Below, in pieces: positions 44,170 to 55,964 of a DNA stretch of 64,000 nt. The stretch lies in assembly GCA_023957835.1 (NCBI GenBank), contig JAMLGP010000001.1, positions 861,575 through 925,574 of the forward strand, in the 5' to 3' direction. Each line of letters begins with the position of its first letter. Positions within the stretch are counted from its first letter, which is position 1. This stretch comes from Homoserinimonas sp. GTDB lineage: Bacteria; Actinomycetota; Actinomycetes; Actinomycetales; Microbacteriaceae. A program made the translations under genes and the position numbers. Below the pieces are notes generated by a model. The model searched no databases. It saw only the letters and a program-made list of their open reading frames with translations, and was not told the DNA's origin.

Positions 44170-45257
44170 CGGTACGCCTCGGCAATCCGCCAGCCTCGGC
44201 CCTCGAGCTCTTCTATGAGTCTTTGCTCAACCTCCGGCAGCACCGAAATCTCAGCCAGGCCGAACAAAGCGCCCGATGCGTGTTCGAGCCGCAGATCTTC
44301 GAGGTTGATTCCTGCCGCTCCGATTTCGGTGAGCAGCCTTGCGAGCTCTCCTGGCTGGTCATCCACCATGACCACGAGCGAACTGAACTTGCGATCCTGA
44401 CCGTGCTTTCCTGGCAGCCTTGAAACTCCCGCGTTTCCGCCCGCGAGCAATTCAGCGATTGCGCGCCTGGAACCTGGCTTGCCGGTGTCTTTGAGGGTTT
44501 GGATGATCGAATCCAGATCGCGATGCACTCCCTCGAGCACCTCGACCACCGGCAGGTTGTTTGCCGCAAGGATCTGAATCCACAGTTCCGGATCGCTCGC
44601 CGCGATTCTCGTGGAATCGCGCAGTCCCTGGCCGGCGAGGTTGAGCGAGCGTTCACTCCCGCCGAGTAGTTGCCGGGCGAGCAGGCTCGAAACCACCTGC
44701 GGTGCGTGCGAAACCAGAGCGACACTGCGATCGTGCTCCCCCGCACTCATGAGAATCGGCAGGGCCTCGAGGTCGAGGATCAGGTCCTCAATGATCCCGA
44801 TCATCTTCTTGTTCTCGCCATTCCCGGTTGCGATGACCCACGGTCGGCCGATGAACAGGTCTCCGCGAGCGGAGATTGCGCCTCCGCGCTCTCTGCCGGC
44901 GAGGGGGTGCGATCCGAGGTATCTGGAAGTATCGGCACCGGTGCTTCGAAGCTCTTCCAGCACCCGAGTCTTGACGCTCGCAACGTCGGTGACTATCGCA
45001 TAAGGGAACCTCTCCAGTTCCTCAGCAATGACCCGCGCGGTCAGGTCAGGCGGAACCGCGACCACGATCAGCAGAGGTTTGTCTTCGGCCGAGGCGGCGC
45101 GGCCCGCACCGTAGTCGATGGCCAGGTCGAGCGCGGTCGGAGAAGAGTCCTCGACGATTGTGTCGACTCCCCGCGACCGCAGGCCGAGTCCGATGCTTGA
45201 CCCGAGCAGTCCCGCACCGACTATCCGCACCTGGCCGTCGATCCGACTACCGTTCAC
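44166..45257 (-). CDS. tyrA: Prephenate dehydrogenase with C-terminal ACT domain
   Basis: NAD(P)-dependent enzyme of tyrosine synthesis. The 363-residue protein has the dinucleotide fold [35 protein letters not shown] with catalytic His and substrate-binding residues, and a C-terminal ACT domain ([32 protein letters not shown]) for feedback by aromatic amino acids. GTG start, overlapping the pseudouridine synthase stop by 11 bases. In many relatives tyrA sits between rluB and cmk. Confidence 0.93.
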   Translation of the reverse strand: MNGSRIDGQVRIVGAGLLGSSIGLGLRSRGVDTIVEDSSPTALDLAIDYGAGRAASAEDKPLLIVVAVPPDLTARVIAEELERFPYAIVTDVASVKTRVLEELRSTGADTSRYLGSHPLAGRERGGAISARGDLFIGRPWVIATGNGENKKMIGIIEDLILDLEALPILMSAGEHDRSVALVSHAPQVVSSLLARQLLGGSERSLNLAGQGLRDSTRIAASDPELWIQILAANNLPVVEVLEGVHRDLDSIIQTLKDTGKPGSRRAIAELLAGGNAGVSRLPGKHGQDRKFSSLVVMVDDQPGELARLLTEIGAAGINLEDLRLEHASGALFGLAEISVLPEVEQRLIEELEGRGWRIAEAYR

Positions 45258-46089
45258 GCCGACTTTCCTTCACGCTGATTTTACTTCTTGCTGACTTGCC
45301 TTCAGGCTGGGTGCCCTTGTTTGAACTCCCCGCTCGCACCTCGGGATTCGGCTTGTCTCTGCTGACCCTCAATAATTGGCCGATTTCAACCTTAGTAAGG
45401 TCGCGCACCGCGCCAACCGGGAGCGACCCGAGGTGCAGCGGGCCGAAGCTGCGGCGAACGAGGTCTAGCACCGGATGTCCAACTGCGTCGAGCATCCGGC
45501 GCACGATCCGATTTCTTCCGGAATGCAGACTGAGCTCAATCAGACTCTCCCTCTCAGCCGACTGAATCACTCGGGCAGAATCCACCGAAATCGGCCCGTC
45601 TTCAAGTTCGATTCCGGCCCGCAGCTTTCCAACCGTCTGGGCGGTAATCCGACCACGGGTCTTTGCCAGGTAGGTTTTCTGCACCCCGAAGGACGGGTGG
45701 GCGAGAGTGTGCGCGAGCTCGCCGTCATTGGTCAGCAGCAGCAGCCCGGAGGTTTGCGCATCAAGCCTGCCAACGTTGAAAAGCCGCTCGGGGTAGCCGG
45801 AAGTGAACTCGGTGAGGTCGCGCCTGCCCTGCTCGTCAGCCATGGAACTCACCACTCCTACCGGCTTATTGAGCATCAGGTATCTTCTGGTTGTATCCAG
45901 TTGCACGTCCTGACCGTTGACCGTGACCCGATCGCCAAGCTGAACTCTGGTTCCGAGTTCGGTCACGACGACGCCGTTCACCCGCACTTTGCCTGCGGAA
46001 ATCAGGTCTTCCGATGCGCGCCTGGAAGCAACACCTGCAGCGGCCATTAGCTTTTGCAGCCGTACCCCTTCGACTTCAGGCGACTCCAT
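45247..46089 (-). CDS. rluB: 23S rRNA pseudouridine synthase (RluB family)
   Basis: Converts a uridine of 23S rRNA (helix 80 region in relatives) to pseudouridine. The product (280 residues) has an S4 domain (VRLQKLMAAAGVASRRASED), catalytic FNVGRLDAQTSGLLLLTNDG (Asp in RLD), and LHSGRNRIVRRMLDAVGHPV. A basic Ser/Lys-rich tail ends it. The ATG was set by GAGGG five bases upstream; it overlaps scpB by 14 bases. Confidence 0.93.
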   Translation of the reverse strand: MESPEVEGVRLQKLMAAAGVASRRASEDLISAGKVRVNGVVVTELGTRVQLGDRVTVNGQDVQLDTTRRYLMLNKPVGVVSSMADEQGRRDLTEFTSGYPERLFNVGRLDAQTSGLLLLTNDGELAHTLAHPSFGVQKTYLAKTRGRITAQTVGKLRAGIELEDGPISVDSARVIQSAERESLIELSLHSGRNRIVRRMLDAVGHPVLDLVRRSFGPLHLGSLPVGAVRDLTKVEIGQLLRVSRDKPNPEVRAGSSNKGTQPEGKSARSKISVKESRRER

Positions 46090-46669
46090 CGAAACCCTCG
46101 GCCCCGTCATCCAGAAGTGGGGAGATGTGCGGCAATTCGTCAAGCGAGTTGATTCCGAGCTGGGTCAGGAGCAGGTCGGTGGTTTCGAAGTGAATCGCCC
46201 CGGTCTCACTGTCGGTATAGGCCTCGGTAATCAGCCCCCTGCTGACCAGAGTGCGAACGACCGAGTCCACATTGACGGCCCGAATCGCGGCGATCTGGCC
46301 GCGGCTGATCGGCTGCTTGTAGGCGATGACGGCAAGAGTTTCGAGGGCCGCCTGTGATAGCTTGCTCGGATTCTGAGTGAGAACGAAATTACTCACGACC
46401 GAGTCGAATTCCGGGCGAACGTAGATTCGCCAACCGCCGCCAACTTCGCGCAGTTCGAACCCTCGCCTTACCTTGCCCTCGCCCTCGCCGTCGTAGTCGG
46501 CTACGAGCCTTTCGATCGACTGCCTGACAGCCGGCACTGGAGCTCCAAGCGAAGTCGCCAGATTGACTATGCTCAGCGGCTCCTCCGCGACGATGAGCAC
46601 GGCCTCAAGCCGCCGTTCCAGGCTCAACCCCAGTTCGGGCTCCAACCCGGACTCCATTTCAGGCTCCAA
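46076..46669 (-). CDS. scpB: Segregation and condensation protein B (ScpB)
   Basis: Kleisin-interacting winged-helix subunit of the SMC condensin. About 197 residues: SLERRLEAVLIVAEEPLSIV at the start, FELREVGGGWRIYVRPEFDS and SKLSQAALETLAVIAYKQPI in the body, typical of ScpB. A TTG at 46669 is preceded by AGGAGG at six bases and is chosen; a GTG seven codons earlier and an ATG at 46657 are possible. Overlaps scpA by 11 bases. Confidence 0.93.
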   Translation of the reverse strand: MEPEMESGLEPELGLSLERRLEAVLIVAEEPLSIVNLATSLGAPVPAVRQSIERLVADYDGEGEGKVRRGFELREVGGGWRIYVRPEFDSVVSNFVLTQNPSKLSQAALETLAVIAYKQPISRGQIAAIRAVNVDSVVRTLVSRGLITEAYTDSETGAIHFETTDLLLTQLGINSLDELPHISPLLDDGAEGFDGVA

Positions 46670-47501
46670 TTCCGGCCTCCTGGTATTCACTGCCGAGATT
46701 GGCCAGGCTCGCGTCGCTCCAGTTCTCTGCGGTCCAGCGAATGCTCAATTCGCCGAGGGGCTCGACCTGCTGAAATGCGACTGCATCCACTCGGTACAGC
46801 TCAAGAACAGCGAGGAACCTCGCTACGATCTCGCCCCTCTGGCTCACTCCGACTATTAGTTCGCGAAACGACAGCGTCCCCTCGGTTCTAAGTCGGCTCA
46901 CTACGATCGCGGCCTGCTCCCGGATGCTCACCAGCGGCGCGTGCAAGTGCGCGAGTGAGACCTTCGGCAGTTCGCGAGGCGCCATCGCGAGCGCGGCGAG
47001 AGCCGCGAAATCTTCGGCAGTGAGAGTCCAGACCAGTTCCGGAGTGGACTGGCGGTACTTCTCTTCGAGCCGAACCTGTCTTGCGTGTCTTGAAGCCTCG
47101 GCTTCGAATCCGGCTCCGAACCAGGCGGAAACTTCCTTGAACGCCCGGTATTGGAGCAGTCTCGCGAACAAGAGATCTCTGGCTTCGAGCAGGGCTACCG
47201 CTTCGGCATCCACAAGTTCACCCTGCGGGAGCAGGCTTGCGACTTTCAGGTCGAGCAAAGTTGCCGCGACCACGAGGAATTCACTTGCCTGCTCAAGCTC
47301 CTCCGGGCCGTCGAGACCGCGCAGGAAGGAAATGAATTCGTCGGTCACTGCGCTCAGGGCAACCTCGGTGACATCCATTTCATGCTTGGCGATGAGTCTT
47401 AGCAGCAGGTCAAACGGGCCGTTGAAATTCGACAGGCTGACAGTGAATTCGGTGGCGGATTCCACCTGAAGGCCGTTTTCAGGCAACGGCACCACGAACA
47501 A
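46659..47501 (-). CDS. scpA: Segregation and condensation protein A (ScpA)
   Basis: Kleisin subunit of SMC condensin. About 280 residues with FTVSLSNFNGPFDLLLRLIA near residue 19, FISFLRGLDGPEELEQASEF and FLAVLELYRVDAVAFQQVEP at the C-terminal winged helix. The start is uncertain: TTG at 47501 or GTG at 47495 or 47492, all overlapping the parA stop by 14 to 23 bases. Part of the xerD-parA-scpA-scpB run. Confidence 0.93.
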   Translation of the reverse strand: MFVVPLPENGLQVESATEFTVSLSNFNGPFDLLLRLIAKHEMDVTEVALSAVTDEFISFLRGLDGPEELEQASEFLVVAATLLDLKVASLLPQGELVDAEAVALLEARDLLFARLLQYRAFKEVSAWFGAGFEAEASRHARQVRLEEKYRQSTPELVWTLTAEDFAALAALAMAPRELPKVSLAHLHAPLVSIREQAAIVVSRLRTEGTLSFRELIVGVSQRGEIVARFLAVLELYRVDAVAFQQVEPLGELSIRWTAENWSDASLANLGSEYQEAGIGA

Positions 47502-48357
47502 TCAACTCTCTGGCTAGCTGGCGATAGGCTTCCGCGGCCGGAGACTCCGGGGCGAACTCTGTAATCGGGGCTGCGGCGACGCTCGCATCGGGGAACTTCA
47601 CAGTGCGGGCGATAACAGTCTTGAAAACCCGATCTCCGAACGTCTCCTGTACCCGCTCGAGCACTTCTCTCGAGTGCAAAGTGCGCGGGTCATACATGGT
47701 AGCAAGGATGCCGTCGAGAGCCAGAGCGGGGTTGAGCCGGTCCCGCACCTTTTCGATGGTTTCGATGAGCAGCGCAACACCGCGCAGAGCAAAGAACTCG
47801 CATTCGAGCGGGATCAGCACCCCGTGGCTGGCGGTAAGGGCATTGACCGTGAGGATGCCGAGCGAAGGCTGGCAGTCGATGAGAATCGCGTCGTAGTCGT
47901 TGGCGACTTTGCGCAATACCCTCGCGAGAATCTGCTCGCGGGCCACCTCGTTGATCAGGTGAACCTCGGCGGCGGAAAGGTCAATATTCGCCGGAATCAG
48001 TTCGAGGTTTTTCGTTCCGGTGTGCTGGATAGCGTCTTCCGGGTTCTGGCTCGAATCGACCAGGAGATCGTAGATGTTGACAACATCGTGCACCGTCGCG
48101 CCTAGCCCCGCGGACAGAGCACCCTGCGGGTCGAAGTCGACGCAAAGCACCTTGCGGCCGTAATCGGCAAGGGCTGCGCCGAGGTTAATGGTCGTGGTCG
48201 TCTTGCCGACGCCGCCTTTTTGATTGCAGAGGGCGATAATCCTCGCGGGTCCGTGGCCGTTAAGCTTCTTCGGCTCGGGGAAAACTCCTGCCAGAGCCGA
48301 TTCGCTGCTCTCCAGACCTGCGAGTTCGGCCGAAGTGTCATCCGATCTGCTGGTCAC
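47479..48357 (-). CDS. ParA-family ATPase (Rv1708-like)
   Basis: Deviant Walker ATPase of 292 residues: IIALCNQKGGVGKTTTTINL near residue 40, VDFDPQGALSAGLGA, ILIDCQPSLGILTVNALTAS. Closer to Soj than the other two ATPases in the window, yet without ParB. It precedes scpA/scpB, the usual place of this ParA in actinobacteria, and may help chromosome organisation. GTG start. Confidence 0.92.
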   Translation of the reverse strand: MTSRSDDTSAELAGLESSESALAGVFPEPKKLNGHGPARIIALCNQKGGVGKTTTTINLGAALADYGRKVLCVDFDPQGALSAGLGATVHDVVNIYDLLVDSSQNPEDAIQHTGTKNLELIPANIDLSAAEVHLINEVAREQILARVLRKVANDYDAILIDCQPSLGILTVNALTASHGVLIPLECEFFALRGVALLIETIEKVRDRLNPALALDGILATMYDPRTLHSREVLERVQETFGDRVFKTVIARTVKFPDASVAAAPITEFAPESPAAEAYRQLARELIVRGAVA

Positions 48358-49301
48358 TCTGAGAGTCTACTTGGCGCTACCTCGATCTTGGATGCGCAGT
48401 CAGGTACATATCGCGCAAAGTATCGGCGGTCACCTGGGTGTAAATCTGGGTGGTTGAAACAGAGGAGTGTCCGAGTAGTTCCTGGACGACCCGGACATCC
48501 GCTCCGCCTTCAAGCAGGTGGGTCGCGAAGGAGTGCCGGAAGGTGTGCGGAGAGGCGGTGATGCCGAGCTTCGCCTGCTCTACCCGGGACTGGATTACCA
48601 GCCAGATGTTCTGCCTTGAGAGCCGTGCACCTCTTGCGCCCAGAAACAGCGCAGGGCCGGCTTTGCCCTTCTTTGCAAGCTCGGGACGCACGCGAACGAG
48701 GTAGGAATCGATCGCGTTCCTCGCGAAACTGCCGAGGGGAACGATGCGCTGTTTGCCGCCTTTGCCGAACAGGCGCACGAGATCAGTGACCCCGCTCCCA
48801 TCTGCGTCGATTACATCATCGACATTGAGGTCGACCGCCTCGCTCACTCTCGCCCCGGTCGCGTACATGAATTCGAGCAGGGCCTTGTCTCTAATCGACT
48901 GCCAGTCGTCCCCGTCGGTCGTCGAGAGGACTTTGCTCATTTGGGCCACGGTGATCGCTTTGGGCAGCCTTGCCGGGAGCTTCGGCGGGCGAAGATCCGC
49001 CGTCGGGTCGAGGGTTGTTTCTCCTTCTTCAACGAGAAACCTGTGGAAGCCCCGAATTGAAGAAACGAGCCTCGAGGTAGAGGATGCCGCGAGCGGCTCC
49101 GGCCCTCCCCGCACTTCCTGAATGAATTCGGAGATGTCAAGATCGGTGACCGCACCCGGCTCCCGAATGCCGGAGGCTGAAAGATGATCGAGATATCCGC
49201 TCAAATCGCGGCGGTAAGCGGAAATCGTGTTTGCCGAAAGACCGCGCTCGATCGTTAGGAACCGCAGGTAGCGATTGAGGCCCCGCTCGAGACCAGTGGC
49301 T

Positions 49302-51603
<2,302 letters not shown>

Positions 51604-51669
51604 CTACGCCGGGCGACAGGCCGAAAGTCGGGCCGATCCTCAGATCGATACGATGTTCCGGTCAGGCTT

Positions 51670-53379
51670 TCAGGCCAGCCTTTGTGCCGTTTGCAGGAGT
51701 TCGCGCGCGTGGGCCATTCCGCTTTCGGAATCCGACAGTCCGGAGAGCATTCTGGTGAGTTCTTCTGCGCGATCATCGCCCTCGAGACGCTGGACGCTGC
51801 TCTCGGTGATTTCGCCATCTGTGGACTTGAGCACCCTCAAGTGGTTGCTCGCGAAGGCTGCTACCTGCGGCAAGTGGGTCACGACGATCACCTGAGCGCT
51901 CCTGGCCAGGCGCGCCAGCCTCTTGCCGATCTCGATTGCAGAGGCTCCGCCAACCCCCGCGTCGATCTCGTCGAAAATGAAGGTCGGCACCGGATCGCTC
52001 GCTGCTATCACTACCTCTATCGCGAGCATAACCCTGGACAATTCTCCGCCCGAGGCCCCGCGGCCGAGAGGTCGAGGTTCTGCACCCCTGTGCGGTTTGA
52101 GCAGAAAGCTCACCTGGTCGCGGCCGGTGGTGGAGTAGTCCTGACTTTGGGCAACCTCAACCACTATCTCGGCATCGGCCATGGCGAGTGCCTTTAGCTC
52201 TTCGGTAACGGATGCCGCCAATCGACTCGCTGCGACCTTTCGCAATTGACTCAATCGGTCACCTTGCTCGATTAGCAGACTGCGAAGCGAAGTCACTTCG
52301 GATTCCAGCGACTCGATTCGATCAGAATCCTGATCCAGCTCCATTAGTCGCCTGCTGCCGCTTTCAAGCAGTTCGAGAGTCTCATCCAGGCTGCCGCCGT
52401 GCTTTCTGGCCAGCGCAGACAATTCCGCCCTTCGTTCCTGCACCGACTCGAGTTCGATCGCGCCCTCAGCGTCAAGGCCGGCAAGGTAACCTGCAAGCTG
52501 GCTCGCGGCCTCGGATACGGCAAAGGAAGCGGAAGCAATAGCTTCGGCGATTCTTGCGAGCTCCGGGTCGAAGGCGGCTACCCGATCCACCTGGCGTCTG
52601 GCCCCTTCGACGAGCCCTATCGCGTCCCGGGAATCATCGCCCGCCTGGGCGGAAAGCGCCTCGTGAGCGGCGGCGGCGGCGATCCGCAAGTCCTCCAAAT
52701 TTCCGAGCCGCTCTGCGCGTTCTGCAAGTTCGAGATCTTCGCCCTTCCGCGGGGCGAGTCGCTCTATCTCGTCTATCGCGAGTCGAAGCTCTTCTGCTTC
52801 TTTAGACCGCCGGTCTCGCTCGGCCACAAGGACATCCAGCTCTCGCCTGGTTCCCTGCCAGCTCTCAAAAGTCTCCTGGTAGCTGCCCAGTGCGGTCGCA
52901 ATTTCAGGGCCGCCGAAACGGTCGAGGGCTTCTCGCTGTGCGCTCGCCGACCGCAGCCTGATCTGGTCAGACTGGCCGTGTACGACGACCAGTTGGGCTC
53001 CGAGTTCGCTCAACACTCCAACCGGGGTAGAACGCCCGCCGACGAGAGCGCGACTGCGGCCTTCTGCGGTGACCGTCCGCCCAAGAACGAGAGCGCTGCG
53101 GCCGTCGCCAATCGGGTCCAGATCACCGCCAGCTTCAGTTGTACGCCTGGCGACTTCGCCGTCGGAATCGACAAGCCAGTGTCCTTCAACCACCGCCGCT
53201 GCGCTTCCGCGCCTCAGTATCTGGCTATCCGCCCGTTCTCCGAGCAGGAGTCCGAGAGCGGTTACAACCATGGTCTTACCGGCTCCGGTCTCACCGGTAA
53301 GCACCGTTAAGCCTGCCCCCAGAGGAAGGGTCGCCGACCCGATTACTCCAAGGTCCCGGATGACGAGCTCTTCAATCAC
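51670..53379 (-). CDS. recN: DNA repair protein RecN
   Basis: SMC-like ATPase of double-strand break repair. 569 residues: MIEELVIRDLGVIGSATLPL, Walker A LTGETGAGKTMVVTAL, long coiled coil, signature GRGASGGELSRVMLAIEVV and Walker B TFIFDEIDAGVGG. GTG start in a GTGA overlap with nadK. About 97 bases lie between its stop and the pyrG start. Confidence 0.95.
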   Translation of the reverse strand: MIEELVIRDLGVIGSATLPLGAGLTVLTGETGAGKTMVVTALGLLLGERADSQILRRGSAAAVVEGHWLVDSDGEVARRTTEAGGDLDPIGDGRSALVLGRTVTAEGRSRALVGGRSTPVGVLSELGAQLVVVHGQSDQIRLRSASAQREALDRFGGPEIATALGSYQETFESWQGTRRELDVLVAERDRRSKEAEELRLAIDEIERLAPRKGEDLELAERAERLGNLEDLRIAAAAAHEALSAQAGDDSRDAIGLVEGARRQVDRVAAFDPELARIAEAIASASFAVSEAASQLAGYLAGLDAEGAIELESVQERRAELSALARKHGGSLDETLELLESGSRRLMELDQDSDRIESLESEVTSLRSLLIEQGDRLSQLRKVAASRLAASVTEELKALAMADAEIVVEVAQSQDYSTTGRDQVSFLLKPHRGAEPRPLGRGASGGELSRVMLAIEVVIAASDPVPTFIFDEIDAGVGGASAIEIGKRLARLARSAQVIVVTHLPQVAAFASNHLRVLKSTDGEITESSVQRLEGDDRAEELTRMLSGLSDSESGMAHARELLQTAQRLA

Positions 53380-54293
53380 GCCGGCTTGCCTTCATTTTCA
53401 GCCGGTCCCCTCCAGCCGGTTACCGGAAGGTTGAACTTGGAAACCAGACGATCGGTGAACGGTCCGCTGTGCAGTCTCGCGAGCCGGACCGGAGTCGGAG
53501 ACTTCCGCACGATAACCCTGGCTCCCCTTGGCAGGTCTCTCGTTCTGCGCCCGTCACACCAAAGAACGCCGCTGCCCTGAGTGCGATCAAGTACTTCAAC
53601 GGCAAACACCGAATCCGGGCCCACGACGAGCGGTCTCGCGAACAGAGCGTGTGCACTTAGCGGAACCAGGAGCATCGCCTCTACCGTTGGCCAGACTATG
53701 GGGCCGCCGCCAGAGAAGGAGTAGGCGGTGGAACCGGTGGGACTCGACATGACGATCCCGTCGCAGCCGAAGCTGGAAAGCGGGCGGCCATCGACCTCGA
53801 CTACCACTTCGAGCATCCGTTCTCTGCTTGCCTTCTCGACAGTTGCTTCGTTGAGCGCCCAGGTTTGATAGACGGTTTCACTGCCGACCTGAACTTTGAC
53901 CTGAAGGGCCATTCTCTGTTCGATTTGGTAGTCGCGACCGAGCGCTCTCCTAATGCTCGACTCGAGCCCGTCTTTCTCCGCCTCGGCGAGGAAACCGACA
54001 TGACCCAGGTTGATCCCCAGTAGAGGAGCATTCGAGTTGCGGGCAAGTTCGGCAGCTCTCAAAATCGTTCCATCTCCGCCCAGGACGATTACCAGTTCGA
54101 GGTCAGCGACCGAGACTTCCGCGAGAGATTTCAGTTCGAGCTTCGAGTCGTGGCCGAGGAGAGCCTCACGATCTTCGTGCGGGACGACGGGAATTACGCC
54201 GCCAGCCTTGAGCATGCGACTGGTCGTAGCCGCCGCATCGAGGCTCCCCGGACGACCGGTGTGCGCGACTACCAGAATGTGCCGCTCAGCCAC
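53376..54293 (-). CDS. nadK: NAD kinase
   Basis: ATP- or polyphosphate-dependent NAD kinase making NADP. The 305-residue protein has VIVLGGDGTILRAAELARNS, LGHVGFLAE, and MSSPTGSTAYSFSGGGPIVW. GTG start with GAGGAGG four bases upstream. The gap to tlyA contains a 21-codon open frame that links the two genes. Confidence 0.95.
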   Translation of the reverse strand: MAERHILVVAHTGRPGSLDAAATTSRMLKAGGVIPVVPHEDREALLGHDSKLELKSLAEVSVADLELVIVLGGDGTILRAAELARNSNAPLLGINLGHVGFLAEAEKDGLESSIRRALGRDYQIEQRMALQVKVQVGSETVYQTWALNEATVEKASRERMLEVVVEVDGRPLSSFGCDGIVMSSPTGSTAYSFSGGGPIVWPTVEAMLLVPLSAHALFARPLVVGPDSVFAVEVLDRTQGSGVLWCDGRRTRDLPRGARVIVRKSPTPVRLARLHSGPFTDRLVSKFNLPVTGWRGPAENEGKPA

Positions 54294-54344
54294 TATTCCT
54301 CCTCAGTGATGTTGATCGGAATCGATTCAACCGAACCAAGTGAT

Positions 54345-55172
54345 TCAGTCCAGTTCATCAACGCGCCGCTTCCATTCTGTCGGATGAGCGACACGAGCGG
54401 TTGAGAACCAGGCGAGATATTCCCTGTTCCCGCGACTGCCTTCAATTGGGGAGGAGACCAATCCAATCGTTTCAAAACCCGAATCGGATGCCGAATCCAG
54501 CACCTCGAGGACCGCCTGCTTTCTTGCCCTCGAGTCAAGAACGATCCCGCCCTTCGACCTGCCACGACCGACTTCGAATTGGGGCTTCACGAGGGCAACT
54601 ATTTCCACTTCGCTCGAAAGCGACCGGGCCAGCGCCGGGAAGACATAGCTCAGGGAAATAAACGAAACATCGATTACAACTAGGTCGGGAGCCGGCAGTC
54701 CGCCGCTCATGGCTTCCAGGCTTTCGCGGGTCAGTTCCCGAATGTTGAACCCTTCTACGACTCTGACTCTTGGGTCGGATCGAATCACCGGGTCGAGCTG
54801 ATCGTGTCCAACATCCAGAGAGATTACCGAAGCCGCACCCCTGGCAAGCAGAACCTGGGTGAAGCCCCCGGTTGAAGCTCCAACGTCGAGGCAGTTTCTG
54901 GCGGCGGGCGCTATCTGGAATTCGTCTAGAGCGCGGTCCAGCTTAAGTGCCGCCCGGCCGACCCAGCTTTCGCTACTAGCCTCAATCTCAATCCGCTGGC
55001 CGGGCGCGACTATGGTCGACGGTCGCTGCTCGAGTCTGCCATCCACTTTGACGAGGGATTGCCTGATCAGTGCAGCGGCGGCGCTTCGCGATCGAGCCAG
55101 CTCAAGGCGCTGCAGCGCAACATCGAGTCGCTGTGATTCTCGATTGTCTGCGGCTCTCGGGCCGGTCTGCAC
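54345..55172 (-). CDS. tlyA: rRNA 2'-O-methyltransferase TlyA
   Basis: Methylates ribose in 16S and 23S rRNA (capreomycin target site in mycobacteria). 275 residues: S4 domain with RLDVALQRLELARSRSAAAA at the N-terminus, and an FtsJ-like domain with CLDVGASTGGFTQVLLARGA, DLVVIDVSFISL and LVKPQFEVGRG, giving the K-D-K set. GTG start one base overlapping the upstream small gene (TAGTG). Confidence 0.94.
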   Translation of the reverse strand: MQTGPRAADNRESQRLDVALQRLELARSRSAAAALIRQSLVKVDGRLEQRPSTIVAPGQRIEIEASSESWVGRAALKLDRALDEFQIAPAARNCLDVGASTGGFTQVLLARGAASVISLDVGHDQLDPVIRSDPRVRVVEGFNIRELTRESLEAMSGGLPAPDLVVIDVSFISLSYVFPALARSLSSEVEIVALVKPQFEVGRGRSKGGIVLDSRARKQAVLEVLDSASDSGFETIGLVSSPIEGSRGNREYLAWFSTARVAHPTEWKRRVDELD

Positions 55173-55348
55173 TATTCGGAATCCGAATTATTCAGAACGC
55201 GACTGGCTTCGTCGTAAAGGGCGGCGTATGCATCAGCTCGGCGATCCAGCGGCTGCTCTTCAATAATTTTCAACCGGTCGATAAGCGCGCTGGAGTCCGT
55301 CGCCGCGTTCTCGCCGGAATCATTGACCTTGCCTTCTTGCGAATCCAC
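55172..55348 (-). CDS. Small Rv1693-like protein
   Basis: 58-residue acidic protein between the HAD phosphatase and tlyA, matching the position of Rv1693. It begins MDSQEGKVNDSGENAATDSS and has the helical core IDRLKIIEEQPLDRRADAYA, ending VLNNSDSE. The GTG start has AGGAG directly before it and TATCCT six bases upstream, so a leaderless transcript is possible. The TAG stop overlaps the tlyA GTG by one base, good evidence it is translated. Function unknown. Confidence 0.75.
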   Translation of the reverse strand: MDSQEGKVNDSGENAATDSSALIDRLKIIEEQPLDRRADAYAALYDEASRVLNNSDSE

Positions 55349-55413
55349 GCTCCTAGGATAGTTGCTCGACCGACGCCTGCCTTCGGAAACGACCAGCCAA
55401 CTAGAATCGCAGG

Positions 55414-55956
55414 ATGTCAGATCAGGTCAGATTCGTCCTGCTCTTGCGAGGGGTCAACGTCGGCGGCGTCGCAATAAGAAATTCCGCTCTGCAGTCTGTG
55501 CTCGAAGCCGCATGCCTGACCCAGGTTCGACCCGTGCTCGCGAGCGGCAATGCCCTCTTCTCGGCCGATGCGGACCTGTCCCAAGTCGAACTCGAATCGA
55601 GGGTGCGTGAGGCGCTACTTGAGGGGTTCGGCTTTCGGTCGGCGTTTGTGGTCAAGCCCCAGTCTGAAGTCGGGGAAATTGCAGGTTCCTACCCATTCCC
55701 AAGGAGCGATGAAGACTTTCATCCTTACGTAGTCTTTTCGGCGACTGGCACCTTCCCCGAAAGCCTTCTCGAGGCGACCGTATCGATTGCTTCTGAACTT
55801 GATCTCATCGAAGCGGGCGAAACTGTGATTTACTGGCGCGTTCCGAAGGGCAACTCGCTCGACTCTCCTTTCGCGAAACTGCTCGCGAGGAGAGAGTTCG
55901 CGGATGGCGTTACAACCCGAAATCTACGCACGATTGAAAAGCTTTCGAGCGGCTGA
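55414..55956 (+). CDS. DUF1697 family protein
   Basis: Soluble 180-residue protein starting MSDQVRFVLLLRGVNVGGVA, the defining motif of DUF1697, followed by VLASGNALFSADADLSQVE and a C-terminal VTTRNLRTIEKLSS. Function unknown. The ATG is preceded by TAGAAT at exactly six bases without a ribosome site, a clear leaderless signature. It is divergent from the small gene at 55348 and convergent with the HAD gene. Confidence 0.88.
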   Translation: MSDQVRFVLLLRGVNVGGVAIRNSALQSVLEAACLTQVRPVLASGNALFSADADLSQVELESRVREALLEGFGFRSAFVVKPQSEVGEIAGSYPFPRSDEDFHPYVVFSATGTFPESLLEATVSIASELDLIEAGETVIYWRVPKGNSLDSPFAKLLARREFADGVTTRNLRTIEKLSSG

Positions 55957-55964
55957 GACGGCGC

